64,000 bases of DNA from Cupriavidus pauculus (GCF_008693385.1 NZ_CP044065.1:3038001-3102000), one strand, 5' to 3'; counted from the stretch's first letter, positions 36,818-49,266 are shown. Program-made: numbers and translations. Notes: generated by a model not told the origin, from the letters alone.

Positions 36818-36853
36818 GACGGCCCGGGGCACCTCTCGGTGCGCCGGGCCGTC
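36818..36853 (-). terminator. Terminator hairpin downstream of dsbA
   Basis: A long imperfect stem: GACGGCCCGG (36818-36827) with CCGGGCCGTC (36844-36853), an inner GGCACC/GGTGC stem and a TCTC loop. In minus-strand sense it is followed by TTGTCTT. It lies 28 bp after the dsbA stop. Confidence 0.75.
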
Positions 36854-36881
36854 ATGGCAGTGCGGCGGGAAGGCCGTCGGA

Positions 36882-37520
36882 TCAGAGCTTCTTGTCGCGC
36901 ACGCCGGTCACGACGAAGTCCATCGCCTGGATGGCGGCACCCTTCGTGCCCGCGATCGACGGCGACGTCACGTACTTGCCCTGCACGACGATCGTCGGCA
37001 CGCCGTCGATCTTGTAGGCGTCGGCGATCTTGTTCGCGCGCTGGGCGTTGGTCGTCACCGAGAACGAGTTGAAGGTATCGACCCACTGCTTGCGGTCGAT
37101 GCCGTTCTTGGCCATGAAATCGGCGATCTCATCGGTGCTCAGCATGCGCTTGCGATCCTTGTGGATCGCGTCGAACACCTTGCCGTGCAGCGCTTCCAGC
37201 TTGCCCAGCGCTTCCAGCGTGTAGAAGATCTTGGTGTGGGCCAGCAGGTCCTCGCGGAAGGCCACGGGCACGCGCTTGAACACGACGTCCTTGCCCTGCT
37301 TGTGCACCCATGCCTCGAGCTCGGGCTCGAAGTCGTAGCAGTGCGGGCAGCCATACCAGAAGAACTCGGTCACTTCGATCTTGCCGGCCGGCACGGGCTG
37401 CGGCGCCTTCAGGACCTGGTAATCCTTGCCTTCGGTCGGCGCGGCCTGGGCGGCGGGCGCGGTCATCAGCAGACCGCTCACGGCGGCGATCGTGGCAAAC
37501 AAGGCGGCGAATGTCTTCAT
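36882..37520 (-). CDS. dsbA: Thiol:disulfide interchange protein DsbA
   Basis: 212 aa. Signal peptide MKTFAALFATIAAVSGLL...AQA, then a thioredoxin fold with the catalytic CPHC at 58-61 (FFWYGCPHCYDFEP) and the cis-Pro loop GVPTIVV near 175. It oxidises periplasmic proteins. It is downstream of the SPOR gene on the same strand (109-bp gap) with its own terminator. Confidence 0.95.
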   Translation of the reverse strand: MKTFAALFATIAAVSGLLMTAPAAQAAPTEGKDYQVLKAPQPVPAGKIEVTEFFWYGCPHCYDFEPELEAWVHKQGKDVVFKRVPVAFREDLLAHTKIFYTLEALGKLEALHGKVFDAIHKDRKRMLSTDEIADFMAKNGIDRKQWVDTFNSFSVTTNAQRANKIADAYKIDGVPTIVVQGKYVTSPSIAGTKGAAIQAMDFVVTGVRDKKL

Positions 37521-37596
37521 GGCGGCGGTTCTGCGTGAGTACGCTCGGTAGGTACGTTCGGTTGGTACGGGGTTGGGTAACCTGCTTATGACCAGT

Positions 37597-37626
37597 CCGG
37601 CCGCTTCCGGTTCAACCGGAAGGCCG
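37597..37626 (-). terminator. Hairpin downstream of the FtsN-like gene
   Basis: Inverted repeat with CCGGCC-CTTCCGGTT-type arms around TCAACC, 4 bp after the SPOR gene stop. There is no U tract, so it is either a weak terminator or an mRNA 3'-end stabiliser before dsbA. Confidence 0.4.
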
Positions 37627-37629
37627 GTC

Positions 37630-38388
37630 TTACTGCTTGGTGAAACGAATCACGGACGCCTCGAAGCCGGCCGACTGCAGCCGGTCGCGCGCGCGGTTCA
37701 TGTCCTCGATGCGGTTGAACGGTCCCAGTCGAACGCGGTACATCTTCACGCCGTTGACATCGCGGTCCGTCACCTTGGCCTCGAACCCCTGCATGGCCAG
37801 GTTGGCCTTCTGGCGATCGGCGTCGTCCTGCGAGCGGAACGCGCCCACCTGGAGCAGGTAGCCCACCTTGTTGGCGTCCGCCTGGGCAATCTCGGCGATC
37901 GGGTCGGCCACGGGCTTTTCCGCCGGGCGGGCGGCCTGCGGCGGCGTGACCGGGCGCGACGCGGCACCGCTGGTCCCCGCTTCCGGCGGACGCGTGACGG
38001 CCACCGGCGGCTGTGCGGGCACGGCCGGCGCGGCCGGATTGGCGGACGGCGCCGCGGGATTGGCCTCGGGCGGCTGGCCCACCGGCTTGGCCGGGGTCTT
38101 GCTCCACAGCGGCTTGTTCGGGTCCGACTGGTCGGCGCCCTGGGCGGGCTGCTGCGGCTGGGTCGGCGGCGGCAGCGCGCTCGCGACGTTGCCGGGCTCG
38201 CTCGGGCGCGGTGCCGCGGTGCCGCCATTCTTCTGCTGGAACGGCGCCGGCGACTTGGTGATGTACAGGGCGACCACAACGGCGATGGCCAGGCCGACGA
38301 TCAGGCCGAGCACGAGGCCCAGAAACGTACCGCCATGTTGACTGTCACGACGGCGGGTGCCCTGGGCACGCTTGGCTTTCTGTTGCAT
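37630..38388 (-). CDS. FtsN-like SPOR-domain protein
   Basis: 252 aa. A short basic cytoplasmic N-terminus, one transmembrane helix at about 22-43 (LGLVLGLIVGLAIAVVVALYI), a Pro/Ala-rich periplasmic linker (about 50-170) and a C-terminal SPOR domain (VGYLLQVGAFRSQDDADRQKANLAMQ...VRLGPF). SPOR domains bind denuded peptidoglycan at the division site, and this architecture is that of FtsN. The position just after argS is the usual place for this gene in betaproteobacteria. I leave the symbol blank because SPOR proteins are numerous. Confidence 0.88.
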   Translation of the reverse strand: MQQKAKRAQGTRRRDSQHGGTFLGLVLGLIVGLAIAVVVALYITKSPAPFQQKNGGTAAPRPSEPGNVASALPPPTQPQQPAQGADQSDPNKPLWSKTPAKPVGQPPEANPAAPSANPAAPAVPAQPPVAVTRPPEAGTSGAASRPVTPPQAARPAEKPVADPIAEIAQADANKVGYLLQVGAFRSQDDADRQKANLAMQGFEAKVTDRDVNGVKMYRVRLGPFNRIEDMNRARDRLQSAGFEASVIRFTKQ

Positions 38389-38414
38389 GAAGTCCTCTTC
38401 GGTGATGCTCGCGA

Positions 38415-40220
38415 TTATAGGGCCTGTTCGCGTTCCATCCGTTGCGGCGCGGAAACGCCGATCACGGCCAGGCCGTTGCGCAGGACCTGCCGGGTGGCGG
38501 CCAGCATGGCCAGGCGCGCGCGCTTGACGGCCTCGTCGTCCACGAGCACGCGGTCGGCGTTGTAGAACGCGTGGAAGTCGCCCGCGAGGTCGCGCAGGTA
38601 GAACGCCACCGCGTGCGGTGCCAGTTCGCCCGCGGCCGCGGCCAGCATGTCCGGGAACTCGGCCAGGCGGCGGCCCAGCGCGAGCGCCTGCGGGCTGACG
38701 TCGGCCGCGGTCACGGCGGTCAGGTCGGCGCCGGCCAGCTCGGGCAGGCGGGCCGCCCAGTCCGCGCCGCCCCATGCCTCGAAGATCGAGCAGATGCGCG
38801 CATGGGCGTACTGCACGTAATACACCGGGTTCTCGTCGTTCTGCTTCAGCGCGAGGTCCACGTCGAACACGAACTCGGTATCCGCCTTGCGCGACAGCAG
38901 GAAGAAGCGCACCGCGTCGCGGCCGCGCGTGAACAGCGCGGGCCAGTCGGCCACGCCGGCTTCCAGGCAGCCGCGGATGGTGCGGTCGCCGCCGTTGCTC
39001 CATTCGATCAGGTCGCGCACGGTCACGTACGAGCCGGCGCGCTTGGAGATCTTCACCTCCTCGCCGTTCTTCATCACGGTGACCATCTTGTGCAGCACGT
39101 AGTCGGGATAGCCCTGCGGAATCCCCATGTCCAGCCCCTGCAGGCCGGCGCGCACGCGGGCGATGGTGCCGTGGTGGTCGCTGCCCTGCACGTTGATGAC
39201 CTTGTGGAAGCCGCGCTCCCACTTGGTCGTGTGATACGCGACGTCGGGCACGAAGTACGTGTACGTGCCGTCCGTCTTCTTCATCACGCGATCCTTGTCA
39301 TCGCCGTCGTCGGTGGTGCGCAGCCACAGCGCGCCCTCGCTCTCGTAGGTCTTGCCCTTCGCGACGAGCGACTGCACCGCGTCCTCGACGCGGCCATCGC
39401 TATAGAGCGACGACTCGAGGTAATAGCGGTCGAACTTGACGCCGAAAGCCTGCAGGTCGATGTCCTGTTCGTTGCGCAGGTACGTGACCGCGAACTTGCG
39501 GATCGACTCGATATCCTCGACGTCGCCCGATGCCGTCACCGGCTCGCCGTCGGACGCGCTGACGGTCTTGCCCGCCAGGAAGTCCGCCGCGATATCGGCG
39601 ATGTAGTCGCCGTTGTACGCGGACTCGGGCCAGTTGGCGTCGCCGGGCTTGAGGCCGCGCGCGCGCGCCTGCACCGAGGTCGCCAGCGTGTGGATCTGCA
39701 CGCCCGCGTCGTTGTAGTAGAACTCGCGGTGCACGGCCCAGCCCTGCCAGCCCAGCAGGTTGGCCAGCGCGTCGCCGAGCGCGGCCTGGCGGCCATGGCC
39801 CACGTGCAGCGGGCCGGTCGGGTTGGCGGAGACGAATTCGACCAGCACCTGGCCGTGGGCACCCTCGGCCTTGGCGCCGAAACGGTCGCCCTCGGCCAGC
39901 ACGGCGCGCAGCACCTCGGCGCGCGCCGCGGCGTTCAGCCGCAGGTTGATAAAGCCGGGGCCGGCGATCTCGAGCTTCTCCACGAGCGCCTGGGCGCGCG
40001 GGTCGGCCTCCACGGCGGCGACGATGCGCTGGGCCAGTTCGCGGGGGTTGCTCTTGAGCGCCCGCGCGACCTGCATGGCCACGTTGCAGGCCAGGTCGCC
40101 GTGGGCGGCGACCTTCGGCCGTTCGAACGTGACGGCGGGCAGGGCCGCATCGGCCGGGGCGAGCGACCGCACGGCATCCGTGAACGCGGCGGCAAGAATG
40201 GAGGTCTGAACAGGCAGCAT
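38415..40220 (-). CDS. argS: Arginyl-tRNA synthetase
   Basis: 601 aa class I synthetase. N-terminal Add-1 domain, the HIGH motif as HVGH at 139-142 in [15 protein letters not shown], a KMSK-equivalent KISKRAG, and the DALR anticodon-binding domain at the C-terminus. A complete gene, in an operon with the FtsN-like gene and possibly dsbA. The gap of 186 bp to the divergent DUF1840 gene must hold its promoter. Confidence 0.97.
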   Translation of the reverse strand: MLPVQTSILAAAFTDAVRSLAPADAALPAVTFERPKVAAHGDLACNVAMQVARALKSNPRELAQRIVAAVEADPRAQALVEKLEIAGPGFINLRLNAAARAEVLRAVLAEGDRFGAKAEGAHGQVLVEFVSANPTGPLHVGHGRQAALGDALANLLGWQGWAVHREFYYNDAGVQIHTLATSVQARARGLKPGDANWPESAYNGDYIADIAADFLAGKTVSASDGEPVTASGDVEDIESIRKFAVTYLRNEQDIDLQAFGVKFDRYYLESSLYSDGRVEDAVQSLVAKGKTYESEGALWLRTTDDGDDKDRVMKKTDGTYTYFVPDVAYHTTKWERGFHKVINVQGSDHHGTIARVRAGLQGLDMGIPQGYPDYVLHKMVTVMKNGEEVKISKRAGSYVTVRDLIEWSNGGDRTIRGCLEAGVADWPALFTRGRDAVRFFLLSRKADTEFVFDVDLALKQNDENPVYYVQYAHARICSIFEAWGGADWAARLPELAGADLTAVTAADVSPQALALGRRLAEFPDMLAAAAGELAPHAVAFYLRDLAGDFHAFYNADRVLVDDEAVKRARLAMLAATRQVLRNGLAVIGVSAPQRMEREQAL

Positions 40221-40406
40221 GGTGGTCGGGCCCTGGGTCCCGCGGCAGCATCGTCAAGTGAACGGCGCGCCGCGCGACATGTATGAATTCGGATAAACGC
40301 CGAATTTTATCAGGTGCTATGCTGACATCATGCGGTTGCTTATGCGTGCATCCTCAAGGACACCATGGGACTCCATGGTTTCCGTGACTCGAAGAAAGGA
40401 CACATC

Positions 40407-40721
40407 ATGCTGATCACCTTCAAATCCCACGCGGCGCAGGACCTGATCATGATGAAGGACCTCGCCATCACGCTGCTTGGCATCATCGGCAAGCACCTGG
40501 GTGAGCGTGGGGTGATCACGACCGAAGAATTGCCGCGCGCCATCCAGAAGCTGGAAGCCGCGGTATCGGACGCGAAGAAGACCCACCCCGCGAACTCGTC
40601 CGTTGCCGAGGACGACGAACACGAAGAAGAGCCGCTGCACCTCGGTCAGCGCGCCTATCCGTTCCTCGACATGCTGCGCCTCTCGCAGAAGGAAGGGGCC
40701 GACGTGCTCTGGGGCGTGTAA
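40407..40721 (+). CDS. DUF1840 domain protein
   Basis: 104 aa, starting MLITFKSHAAQDLIMMKDLA, the DUF1840 opening, with an RBS AAAGGA before ATG 40407. It has an acidic/His middle (EDDEHEEEP) and ends RAYPFLDMLRLSQKEGADVLWGV. A small cytosolic protein of unknown function, common in Burkholderiales. Confidence 0.88.
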   Translation: MLITFKSHAAQDLIMMKDLAITLLGIIGKHLGERGVITTEELPRAIQKLEAAVSDAKKTHPANSSVAEDDEHEEEPLHLGQRAYPFLDMLRLSQKEGADVLWGV

Positions 40722-41013
40722 ACCCGGCCCGGCATCTCCTCCCACCGCGGCCCGCCGGGCCGCCGCCCCTCGCTCCCGGCCGCGCGCGGCGGCCGCGGGC
40801 GCTCGCCTCCGCGCCGAACTGAAAGCCCGCCGTAAGTTTCCCGCCGCCGTTCTTCCAACCCGCAACGCCCCAAAAAAAGCGCCCGGACGCACCGTGGAGG
40901 TGGCCGGGCCGCCGGATCAGGGATATATCCGGAAAGGGGGGGTGCTGCAGGGGTAAAACGGAAATCGGGATGGCGGTTACCCGCCCATCGGTTTCGTGTC
41001 AGTCGGGTGCGGG
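40722..41013. other. Intergenic region between convergent DUF1840 and DUF883 genes
   Basis: 292 bp of very GC-rich sequence. It contains a C/G-rich hairpin CGGCCC-GCC-GGGCCG at 40748-40762 without a U tract, and the DUF883 terminator at 40872-40909. No gene is evident. Confidence 0.6.
40872..40909 (-). terminator. Rho-independent terminator of the DUF883 gene
   Basis: In minus-strand sense GCCCGG (from 40909) pairs with CCGGGC (to 40881), with an inner CACC/GGTG stem, followed by a run of seven T (A run at 40872-40878). Confidence 0.75.
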
Positions 41014-41442
41014 TCAGTCGCTACGGCGACCCGCGAGCAGCAGACCGATGAACGCACCGGCCAGCGCCGCGATCCCCACCGCCTTGAGCGGGGATTCCAC
41101 GACGCGCTGCCGGCCGGTGTCCACGGCCGCATCGACGTGATCGCGCGCCCAGTGCACGCCATCGTAGGTTTGCGCCCGCACGCGGTCGGCAAGCTTGTGC
41201 GCGCGTTCGCGCAGACGTTCGCCGGCCTGCATGCTTTCGGCCGAGCCTTCGTGCGCGAGCACCTCGATCGTTTGCTGCAACTGCGAGATCAGCGCGCGCA
41301 CTTCGTCAGACACCGGTGCCGCGGCATCGCGGGCGGCATCGCGCGTGTCGCGCGCCGAGTGCTTGATCTGGCGGACAGTGTTCTGCGCACTGTCGGCAAG
41401 GTGATTCATTTCCTTCCGGACCTTCGGATTCTGCGTAAGCAT
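41014..41442 (-). CDS. DUF883 (ElaB/YqjD-type) membrane protein
   Basis: 142 aa. An amphipathic, mostly helical body followed by a C-terminal transmembrane helix (AVGIAALAGAFIGLLLAG) and basic end (RRSD), the layout of YqjD/ElaB proteins, which sit in the inner membrane and associate with ribosomes in stationary phase. A GGAG lies upstream of the ATG. Own terminators before and after it indicate separate transcription. Confidence 0.88.
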   Translation of the reverse strand: MLTQNPKVRKEMNHLADSAQNTVRQIKHSARDTRDAARDAAAPVSDEVRALISQLQQTIEVLAHEGSAESMQAGERLRERAHKLADRVRAQTYDGVHWARDHVDAAVDTGRQRVVESPLKAVGIAALAGAFIGLLLAGRRSD

Positions 41443-41475
41443 GTTCAACTCCTTCTTCACGGATTGGGCGCCTTC

Positions 41476-41509
41476 AAAACACGATGACCGCCCGGGGGCG
41501 GCCATCGTG
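41476..41509 (-). terminator. Rho-independent terminator of the DUF1328 gene
   Basis: Stem CACGATGGCCGCC/GGCGGTCATCGTG (13 bp, one mismatch) with a 4-nt loop and TTTT in minus-strand sense, 14 bp after the DUF1328 stop. Confidence 0.85.
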
Positions 41510-41523
41510 CCGCTGCGCTTCAA

Positions 41524-41688
41524 CTACCGGCGTCGCACCAGGCCCATCACGAAGGTGACGAGCGCCACGACCAGGAAGATGAAGAACAGGATCTTGGCGA
41601 TTTCCACGGCGCCGGCGGCGATACCGCCGAAGCCGAAGATCGCCGCGATCAGGGCGACAATGAAAAAGACGAGTGCGTAGTGCAGCAT
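41524..41688 (-). CDS. DUF1328 small hydrophobic membrane protein
   Basis: 54 aa: [20 protein letters not shown] then a second hydrophobic stretch ([20 protein letters not shown]) and a basic RRR end. Two transmembrane helices with the FGFGGIA(A/G)GA motif of the YtjA/DUF1328 family. Function unknown; commonly stress-induced. It pairs with the DUF883 gene. Confidence 0.93.
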   Translation of the reverse strand: MLHYALVFFIVALIAAIFGFGGIAAGAVEIAKILFFIFLVVALVTFVMGLVRRR

Positions 41689-41950
41689 GGCCGGTCTCCC
41701 GAGGTTAGCGAAGTGCACCGGCTTTCGGCGCCTTCTGCTTGCGCCACGGTGCGCAAGCTCATAGGCTCATCGTAGGGGCCGGTTCCTCCACCAAAAACCG
41801 AAACGGCGCCGATTCACATGTCAGCCGAGTCCTACATCGCGCCACGCTGCGCGCTGGATGCGGCCAAATGGGGCGGCCGGTACGATTGACCCCGCGCGCA
41901 TGATGTGATCCCATGGCCGCGCAAATCTTCTGTCTCCCAGGCCCAACGAC
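41689..41950. promoter_or_regulatory. Divergent promoter region, DUF1328 gene and sensor kinase gene
   Basis: 262 bp between divergent genes. No confident promoter hexamers or repeats seen. Confidence 0.4.
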
Positions 41951-43342
41951 ATGGTCAAGCACTCCTTACTTCTCAGAAACACGCTGCTGCTGGCCGGCGG
42001 CATCGTGCTGACGCTGGCCGTCCTCATCGCCTCGGAAACCGGCAACCTCAGGCTGCGCGAGGGCTATACGCAGGCCGTGCGCTCGCAGCAGCTGCAGAGC
42101 GACCTCGGCGCGCTCGTGGGCGAACTGGTCAATGCGGAAGCCGGCCAGCGCGGCTTTCTGCTGACCGGCAAGGAAAGCTACCTCGACCCCTACTACAAGG
42201 CGCTACCGCGCATCACGACCCTCATGGGTCAGATCCGCCAGCACTACGCCGACGATCCCGAGGGCCTGCGCCTGTTCGCCGAGACCTCGCAGTTCGTCAC
42301 GCGCAAGGTCAACGAGATGGCGCTGACGCTCGTCTACGGCAAGCGCGACGTTGACGTGGCGCTCGACCTCATCCGCACCGACTACGGCAAGCAGACCATG
42401 GAGAACGCGCGGCGCGGGCTCGAACATCTGCAGGCGCGCGAGTCCGGTACCGTCACGCACAACCTCGAGGCGGCCGAGCACGACCTGCAGCTTTCACGCT
42501 ATGGCATCGGCCTGCTGACCACGATCAACATCCTCCTGCTCGTCGCGGTGGGACTCGGCCACTCGCGCCGCATGACGATGGCGGAAGCCGCGCGCGTGCA
42601 GCTGGAAGAAGAAAGCGCGCGGCTGGACCGAAAGGTACGCGCGCGCACGCGGCAGCTCTCCGCCCTGGCCGCCCACTTGCAGCGCGTGACCGAGGACGAG
42701 AAGACGCGCCTGGCGCGCGAGCTGCACGACGAGCTCGGCGCGATTCTCACCGCCATCAAGCTCGATCTGCACTGGGTACGGCTGCGTGTGCAGGAGACCC
42801 ATCCCGAAGCGCGCGACAAGATCACGCGCGTGATGCTCCACGTGGACCAGAGTATCCAGATCAAGCGCCGGCTCATCGAGGACCTGCGCCCCACGGTGCT
42901 GCTCAACCTCGGGCTGCGCGAGGCGATCGTGCAGACCGTCGAGGACGTCGGCACGCGCAACGAGTGGGAGACCACGGTCGATCTTCCGGAAACGGTGCCG
43001 CCGCTGCGCGACAGTGCCGCCATCGCGCTCTACCGTATCGTGCAGGAGTCGCTCAACAATGCGAGCAAGTACGCCGAGGCCCATCACGTGTCCGTCAGCC
43101 TCGCCTGCACACCGCAGGAACTCACGCTCGTGGTGCGCGACGACGGCGTCGGCCTGCCGCCCGATTTCGATGCGGGCAGCACGGCGGGCCATCATGGACT
43201 GCTGGGCATGGAACAGCGCGTGACCGCGCTCGGCGGCACGATGCATATCGACTCCGCGCCAGGCAAGGGCGTGACGGTACGCGTGGTGGTGCCGCTGACG
43301 ACGACGGTACTCGCGCCGCCGGAAGAGGAAGTCGAAGCCTGA
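41951..43342 (+). CDS. CHASE3 sensor histidine kinase (HisKA_3/NarL-type)
   Basis: 463 aa. TM1 at about 7-27, a periplasmic CHASE3 domain (about 30-180, with GQRGFLLTGKESYLDPY), TM2 at 185-204, a coiled coil, then the HisKA_3 dimerisation domain with the phospho-acceptor His 259 in RELHDELGA and a HATPase_c domain (VQESLNNASKYAEA, DDGVGLPPDF, GLLGMEQR). Ligand unknown. The genes for a lone receiver and a NarL-type regulator converge on it 14 bp and about 480 bp away; they are the likely partners. Confidence 0.93.
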   Translation: MVKHSLLLRNTLLLAGGIVLTLAVLIASETGNLRLREGYTQAVRSQQLQSDLGALVGELVNAEAGQRGFLLTGKESYLDPYYKALPRITTLMGQIRQHYADDPEGLRLFAETSQFVTRKVNEMALTLVYGKRDVDVALDLIRTDYGKQTMENARRGLEHLQARESGTVTHNLEAAEHDLQLSRYGIGLLTTINILLLVAVGLGHSRRMTMAEAARVQLEEESARLDRKVRARTRQLSALAAHLQRVTEDEKTRLARELHDELGAILTAIKLDLHWVRLRVQETHPEARDKITRVMLHVDQSIQIKRRLIEDLRPTVLLNLGLREAIVQTVEDVGTRNEWETTVDLPETVPPLRDSAAIALYRIVQESLNNASKYAEAHHVSVSLACTPQELTLVVRDDGVGLPPDFDAGSTAGHHGLLGMEQRVTALGGTMHIDSAPGKGVTVRVVVPLTTTVLAPPEEEVEA

Positions 43343-43356
43343 GGTTCAATGCCCCG

Positions 43357-43764
43357 TCACTGGGGCGAGGTCGCGTAGTCCTCGATGACGCGGAACACCT
43401 GTTCCAGCTCGAGCGACTTGTCGAAGAAGTAGTCGGCACCGGCCTCGGTGCACTGGCGCCGGTACATCGAGACCTGCGCGTGGTTCGTATAGACGATGCG
43501 GATACCGGACAGCCCGGTCTTCTGCATTTCACGCAGCACGTTGATGCCGTTGCCCTGGCGCAATTGCAGGTCGCAGATCACGACGTGATAGCTGCCTTCG
43601 CTCACGAGCCGGATGGCCGTGCTTTCGGTGTCGGCCCAGTCCACGCTTTCCACGAACGGGAACGCATTCAGATACTCGAGCAGCATCCCACGCAGCACCG
43701 GCGAGTCCTCGATCAGGAGGACTCGCAGCAATCGGTGCGAGGAGGCCGCGGCTTGCTCCGGCAT
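43357..43764 (-). CDS. Stand-alone response-regulator receiver domain
   Basis: 135 aa, a receiver domain only: acidic pair ED at about 19-20, phospho-acceptor Asp 65 (VVICDLQLRQG), switch Thr/Tyr region YTN and Lys 116 (FFDKS). No output domain, so it may compete for phosphate or bind a target protein. Lies 62 bp after the NarL-type regulator, likely co-transcribed with it. Confidence 0.92.
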   Translation of the reverse strand: MPEQAAASSHRLLRVLLIEDSPVLRGMLLEYLNAFPFVESVDWADTESTAIRLVSEGSYHVVICDLQLRQGNGINVLREMQKTGLSGIRIVYTNHAQVSMYRRQCTEAGADYFFDKSLELEQVFRVIEDYATSPQ

Positions 43765-43826
43765 GGCGCTGTGGGATTCGGTAACTGACTGGGCGATGGG
43801 GTGAATGCGATAGAGGTTGGCGCGGC

Positions 43827-44459
43827 TTACTCGACCAGGCCGTTCTTGATGGCGTAATAGGTCAGGTCGGCATTGGTCTTCATGCCCATCTTCTCCAGGA
43901 TGCGAGAGCGGTAAGTACTGACGGTCTTCACGCTCAGGAACAGTTCATCGGCAATCACGGATACGGACTGCCCGCGCGAGAGCTTGCAGAAAATCTGGAA
44001 CTCGCGCTCGGAAAGCGTCTGGTGCACCGGCTGCTCGGTCGGCTTGTCGAGGCCGCCGATCAGCAGGTCGGCGACGGTGGCGCTCACATACCGGCGGCCC
44101 TGCGCCACGGTGCGGATCGCCTTGACGAGGTCGTCGGGCGCGCTTTCCTTGGTCAGATAGCCCGAAGCGCCGGCACGGATCAGGTTGATCGCGTACTGGT
44201 CTTCCGGATAGGTGGACAGGATCAGGACTGGCAGATTGGGCAGACGCTGTCGGATCAGCTTGAGCACGTCGATGCCGTTGCGGTCCGGCATGGAAATATC
44301 GAGCACGAGCACGTCGAACTCGCTGTCGCGCAACTGCGCCATCACTTCATCGCCGCTGGCGGCTTCGCCCGTCACCTTGATGTCGGGTTCTTCGGAAATG
44401 AACTGGCGCAAACCCGCGCGCACGATCTCATGATCATCGGCGATCAAGACGCGGATCAT
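43827..44459 (-). CDS. NarL/FixJ-family response regulator (UvrY/BvgA-like)
   Basis: 210 aa. Receiver with DD at 8-9, Asp 54 (VLVLDISMPDRNG), conserved Thr and Lys (YLTKES). The LuxR-type HTH is at the C-terminus: LSEREFQIFCKLSRGQSVSVIADELFLSVKTVSTYRSRILEKMGM. Probably phosphorylated by the CHASE3 kinase. ATG 44459 is preceded by 181 bp before the next gene's terminator. Confidence 0.94.
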   Translation of the reverse strand: MIRVLIADDHEIVRAGLRQFISEEPDIKVTGEAASGDEVMAQLRDSEFDVLVLDISMPDRNGIDVLKLIRQRLPNLPVLILSTYPEDQYAINLIRAGASGYLTKESAPDDLVKAIRTVAQGRRYVSATVADLLIGGLDKPTEQPVHQTLSEREFQIFCKLSRGQSVSVIADELFLSVKTVSTYRSRILEKMGMKTNADLTYYAIKNGLVE

Positions 44460-44640
44460 CGGTGTCTCCACGGTAAAGGGGCAGCCCGGATGCACGAGGC
44501 GGAACGGGCCGGTTTCATGCATTGTAGTGCGGCGCCGTGCGCAAAGATGTCGGTGTCAGGCTGACATGACGTGCAGGATTTACAGCGGCTTGCGGGCGTA
44601 AGGGGTTGCCGGACAGGGGCCGGGCCGGCCGGTGGCGGAC

Positions 44641-44668
44641 GCAAAAAAGGCGCCCGAAGGCGCCTTTG
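44641..44668 (-). terminator. Rho-independent terminator of the exported repeat protein
   Basis: Stem GGCGCC/GGCGCC extended by AAA/TTT pairs, with a 4-nt loop, and a T6 run in minus-strand sense (A run at 44643-44648); 25 bp after the stop. Confidence 0.85.
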
Positions 44669-44692
44669 CTGGAGGGGTGGCGGGTCCGCCGG

Positions 44693-45061
44693 TTACTGGA
44701 TCTTGCTGCCGGCGTCCGTGCTGCCGCCCGTCACCGCGCTCGTGCCGAGGCTGGCCTCGGTGCCCTTCTTCGACTTGGCGCCCTTCGCGTCCTTGCTCGC
44801 GTGCCTGCCGTGCTTGGCGCCCGCCTTGCTCTCTGCCTTCGTGTCTGCCTTGGTGTCTGCCTTAACGTCAGCGCCGGTATCGGTCGCGCCCTGGGTGGAC
44901 GCACTGGCACCGCCCCCGACCTGCGCCCCAGCCGATGCGCCCGGCGCCGTCAGGCCGGCGCCGGCCTGCGTGCCGGTGGAGACGCCAGTACCTTGTGCCA
45001 TGGCCAGCGAAGAGGCGGCGGCAATCGAGAGAGCGGACAGGGAGATCAGCAGCTTTTTCAT
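44693..45061 (-). CDS. Exported low-complexity Lys/Ala/Thr/Gly protein
   Basis: 122 aa. Signal peptide MKKLLISLSALSIAAASSLAMAQ, then a Gly/Ala/Thr/Ser-rich stretch and a charged middle with near-repeats ADTKADTKAESKAGAKHGRH. No family recognised; similar small periplasmic or surface proteins of unknown role occur in Burkholderiaceae. It has its own terminator, so it is monocistronic. Confidence 0.75.
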   Translation of the reverse strand: MKKLLISLSALSIAAASSLAMAQGTGVSTGTQAGAGLTAPGASAGAQVGGGASASTQGATDTGADVKADTKADTKAESKAGAKHGRHASKDAKGAKSKKGTEASLGTSAVTGGSTDAGSKIQ

Positions 45062-45262
45062 GGGAGAGACTCCTTTCAGATGCACCGTGGCGAAACATTC
45101 GCCGCGGCATTCACGCGATGTCACGTGAACTGAGGCTCAGTCTATGGAGTCCGTCCCGCACCGTCTGTGAGCACTTGTAATGCCCTGTAAGCAGCCGTGA
45201 GCGGCAAACCGGTGCTTGCCCCGGTGTACGCGTGGCCGCGCACACCGGGCGCTGACATGCCG

Positions 45263-48010
<2,748 letters not shown>

Positions 48011-48059
48011 GGCGAATGCTTTTGTTAGGGGCGCTGCGTTGAAGACGTGTCTGGCGGAA

Positions 48060-49136
48060 TCAGGCGGCGTCGCGATAGTGGCCGGGCCACGCGCGCGGGG
48101 CCTTGTCGGCAACGCGCTTCGCGATGGCGGCGATATGCTCGGGCGTGGTGCCGCAGCATCCGCCCACCAGGTTCACGAGGCCCGAGGCCGCGAACTCTTC
48201 GACCAGCGACGACGTGACCTCCGGCGTTTCGTCGAAGCCCGTGTCGCTCATCGGGTTGGGGAGGCCCGCGTTCGGGTAGCACGAGATGGGCACGTCGCAG
48301 ACCTTGGCCAGCTCCGCGACATACGGGCGCATCAGCGTGGCGCCCAGCGCGCAGTTCAGGCCGAACGTCACGGGCCGCGCATGGCGCAGGCTGTTCCAGA
48401 ACGCTTCCACGGTCTGCCCGGACAGGATGCGGCCCGAGGCATCGGTCACGGTGCCCGAGATCATCACGGGTACCCGTTCGCCGGTATCCTCGAACAGCTG
48501 GTCGATCGCGAACAGCGCGGCCTTGGCGTTCAGCGTGTCGAAGATCGTCTCGACCAGGAACACGTCGGCGCCGCCTTCGAGCAGCGCCTTGCCCTGCTCG
48601 TAGTACGACGCGCGCAGTTCCTCGAAATCGACGTTGCGCGCGCCCGGGTCGTTGACGTCGGGCGAGATGCTCGCGGTCTTCGGCGTGGGGCCGAACGCGC
48701 CCGCGACAAAGCGCGGCTTGTCCGGCGTGGAATACTTGTCGCACGCGGCGCGCGCCAGGCGCGCGGCCTCGACGTTCATCTCGTACGCGAGGTCCGCCAT
48801 CTTGTAGTCTTCCTGCGCCACGCGCGTCGCGCCGAAGGTGTTGGTCTCGATGATGTCGGCACCGGCGGCGAGATACTGCTCGTGGATCTCGCTGATGACC
48901 TGCGGGCGCGAGAGCAGCAGCAGCTCGTTATTGCCCTTGACGTCGATATGGTGGTCGACGAAGCGCGTGCCGCGGTAATCGGCCTCCGACAGCTTGTAGC
49001 GCTGGATCATGGTACCCATCGCGCCATCGAGAATCAGGATGCGCTCGCGCAGCAGTTGCGGCAGGCGGGCGCCACGCGTATAGGGGCGGGCGTCCGGGCG
49101 CGCGTCGGGACGGATGGCTTGGGTGTCGGCACTCAT
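48060..49136 (-). CDS. metH: Homocysteine S-methyltransferase domain of split methionine synthase
   Basis: 358 aa, the N-terminal module of MetH as a separate protein: [34 protein letters not shown], and the zinc ligands Cys in NCALGA and the CC pair in [10 protein letters not shown]. It presents zinc-bound homocysteine to the methylcobalamin of the other subunit. The ~20-residue N-terminus is Asp/Ala/Arg-rich. It is upstream of and co-directional with the rest of metH. Confidence 0.94.
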   Translation of the reverse strand: MSADTQAIRPDARPDARPYTRGARLPQLLRERILILDGAMGTMIQRYKLSEADYRGTRFVDHHIDVKGNNELLLLSRPQVISEIHEQYLAAGADIIETNTFGATRVAQEDYKMADLAYEMNVEAARLARAACDKYSTPDKPRFVAGAFGPTPKTASISPDVNDPGARNVDFEELRASYYEQGKALLEGGADVFLVETIFDTLNAKAALFAIDQLFEDTGERVPVMISGTVTDASGRILSGQTVEAFWNSLRHARPVTFGLNCALGATLMRPYVAELAKVCDVPISCYPNAGLPNPMSDTGFDETPEVTSSLVEEFAASGLVNLVGGCCGTTPEHIAAIAKRVADKAPRAWPGHYRDAA

Positions 49137-49266
49137 GATGGGAGTTCGGTTCGGTTCGATGCGGCAAGACCGCGATTTTACCAGTTGCGTCAATGGTTTG
49201 CGGTTGCGGACCGCGGGGCGCCGGCACTACACTGGGAGCTCTATCCGCCGCCTGTCGCTTTTCCGC

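Noticed and set aside
49137..49266. Possible SAM or cobalamin riboswitch before metH
   Set aside because: Only 130 bp, with no conserved B12-box or SAM-box core; promoters for metH and the rhodanese gene are a sufficient explanation.
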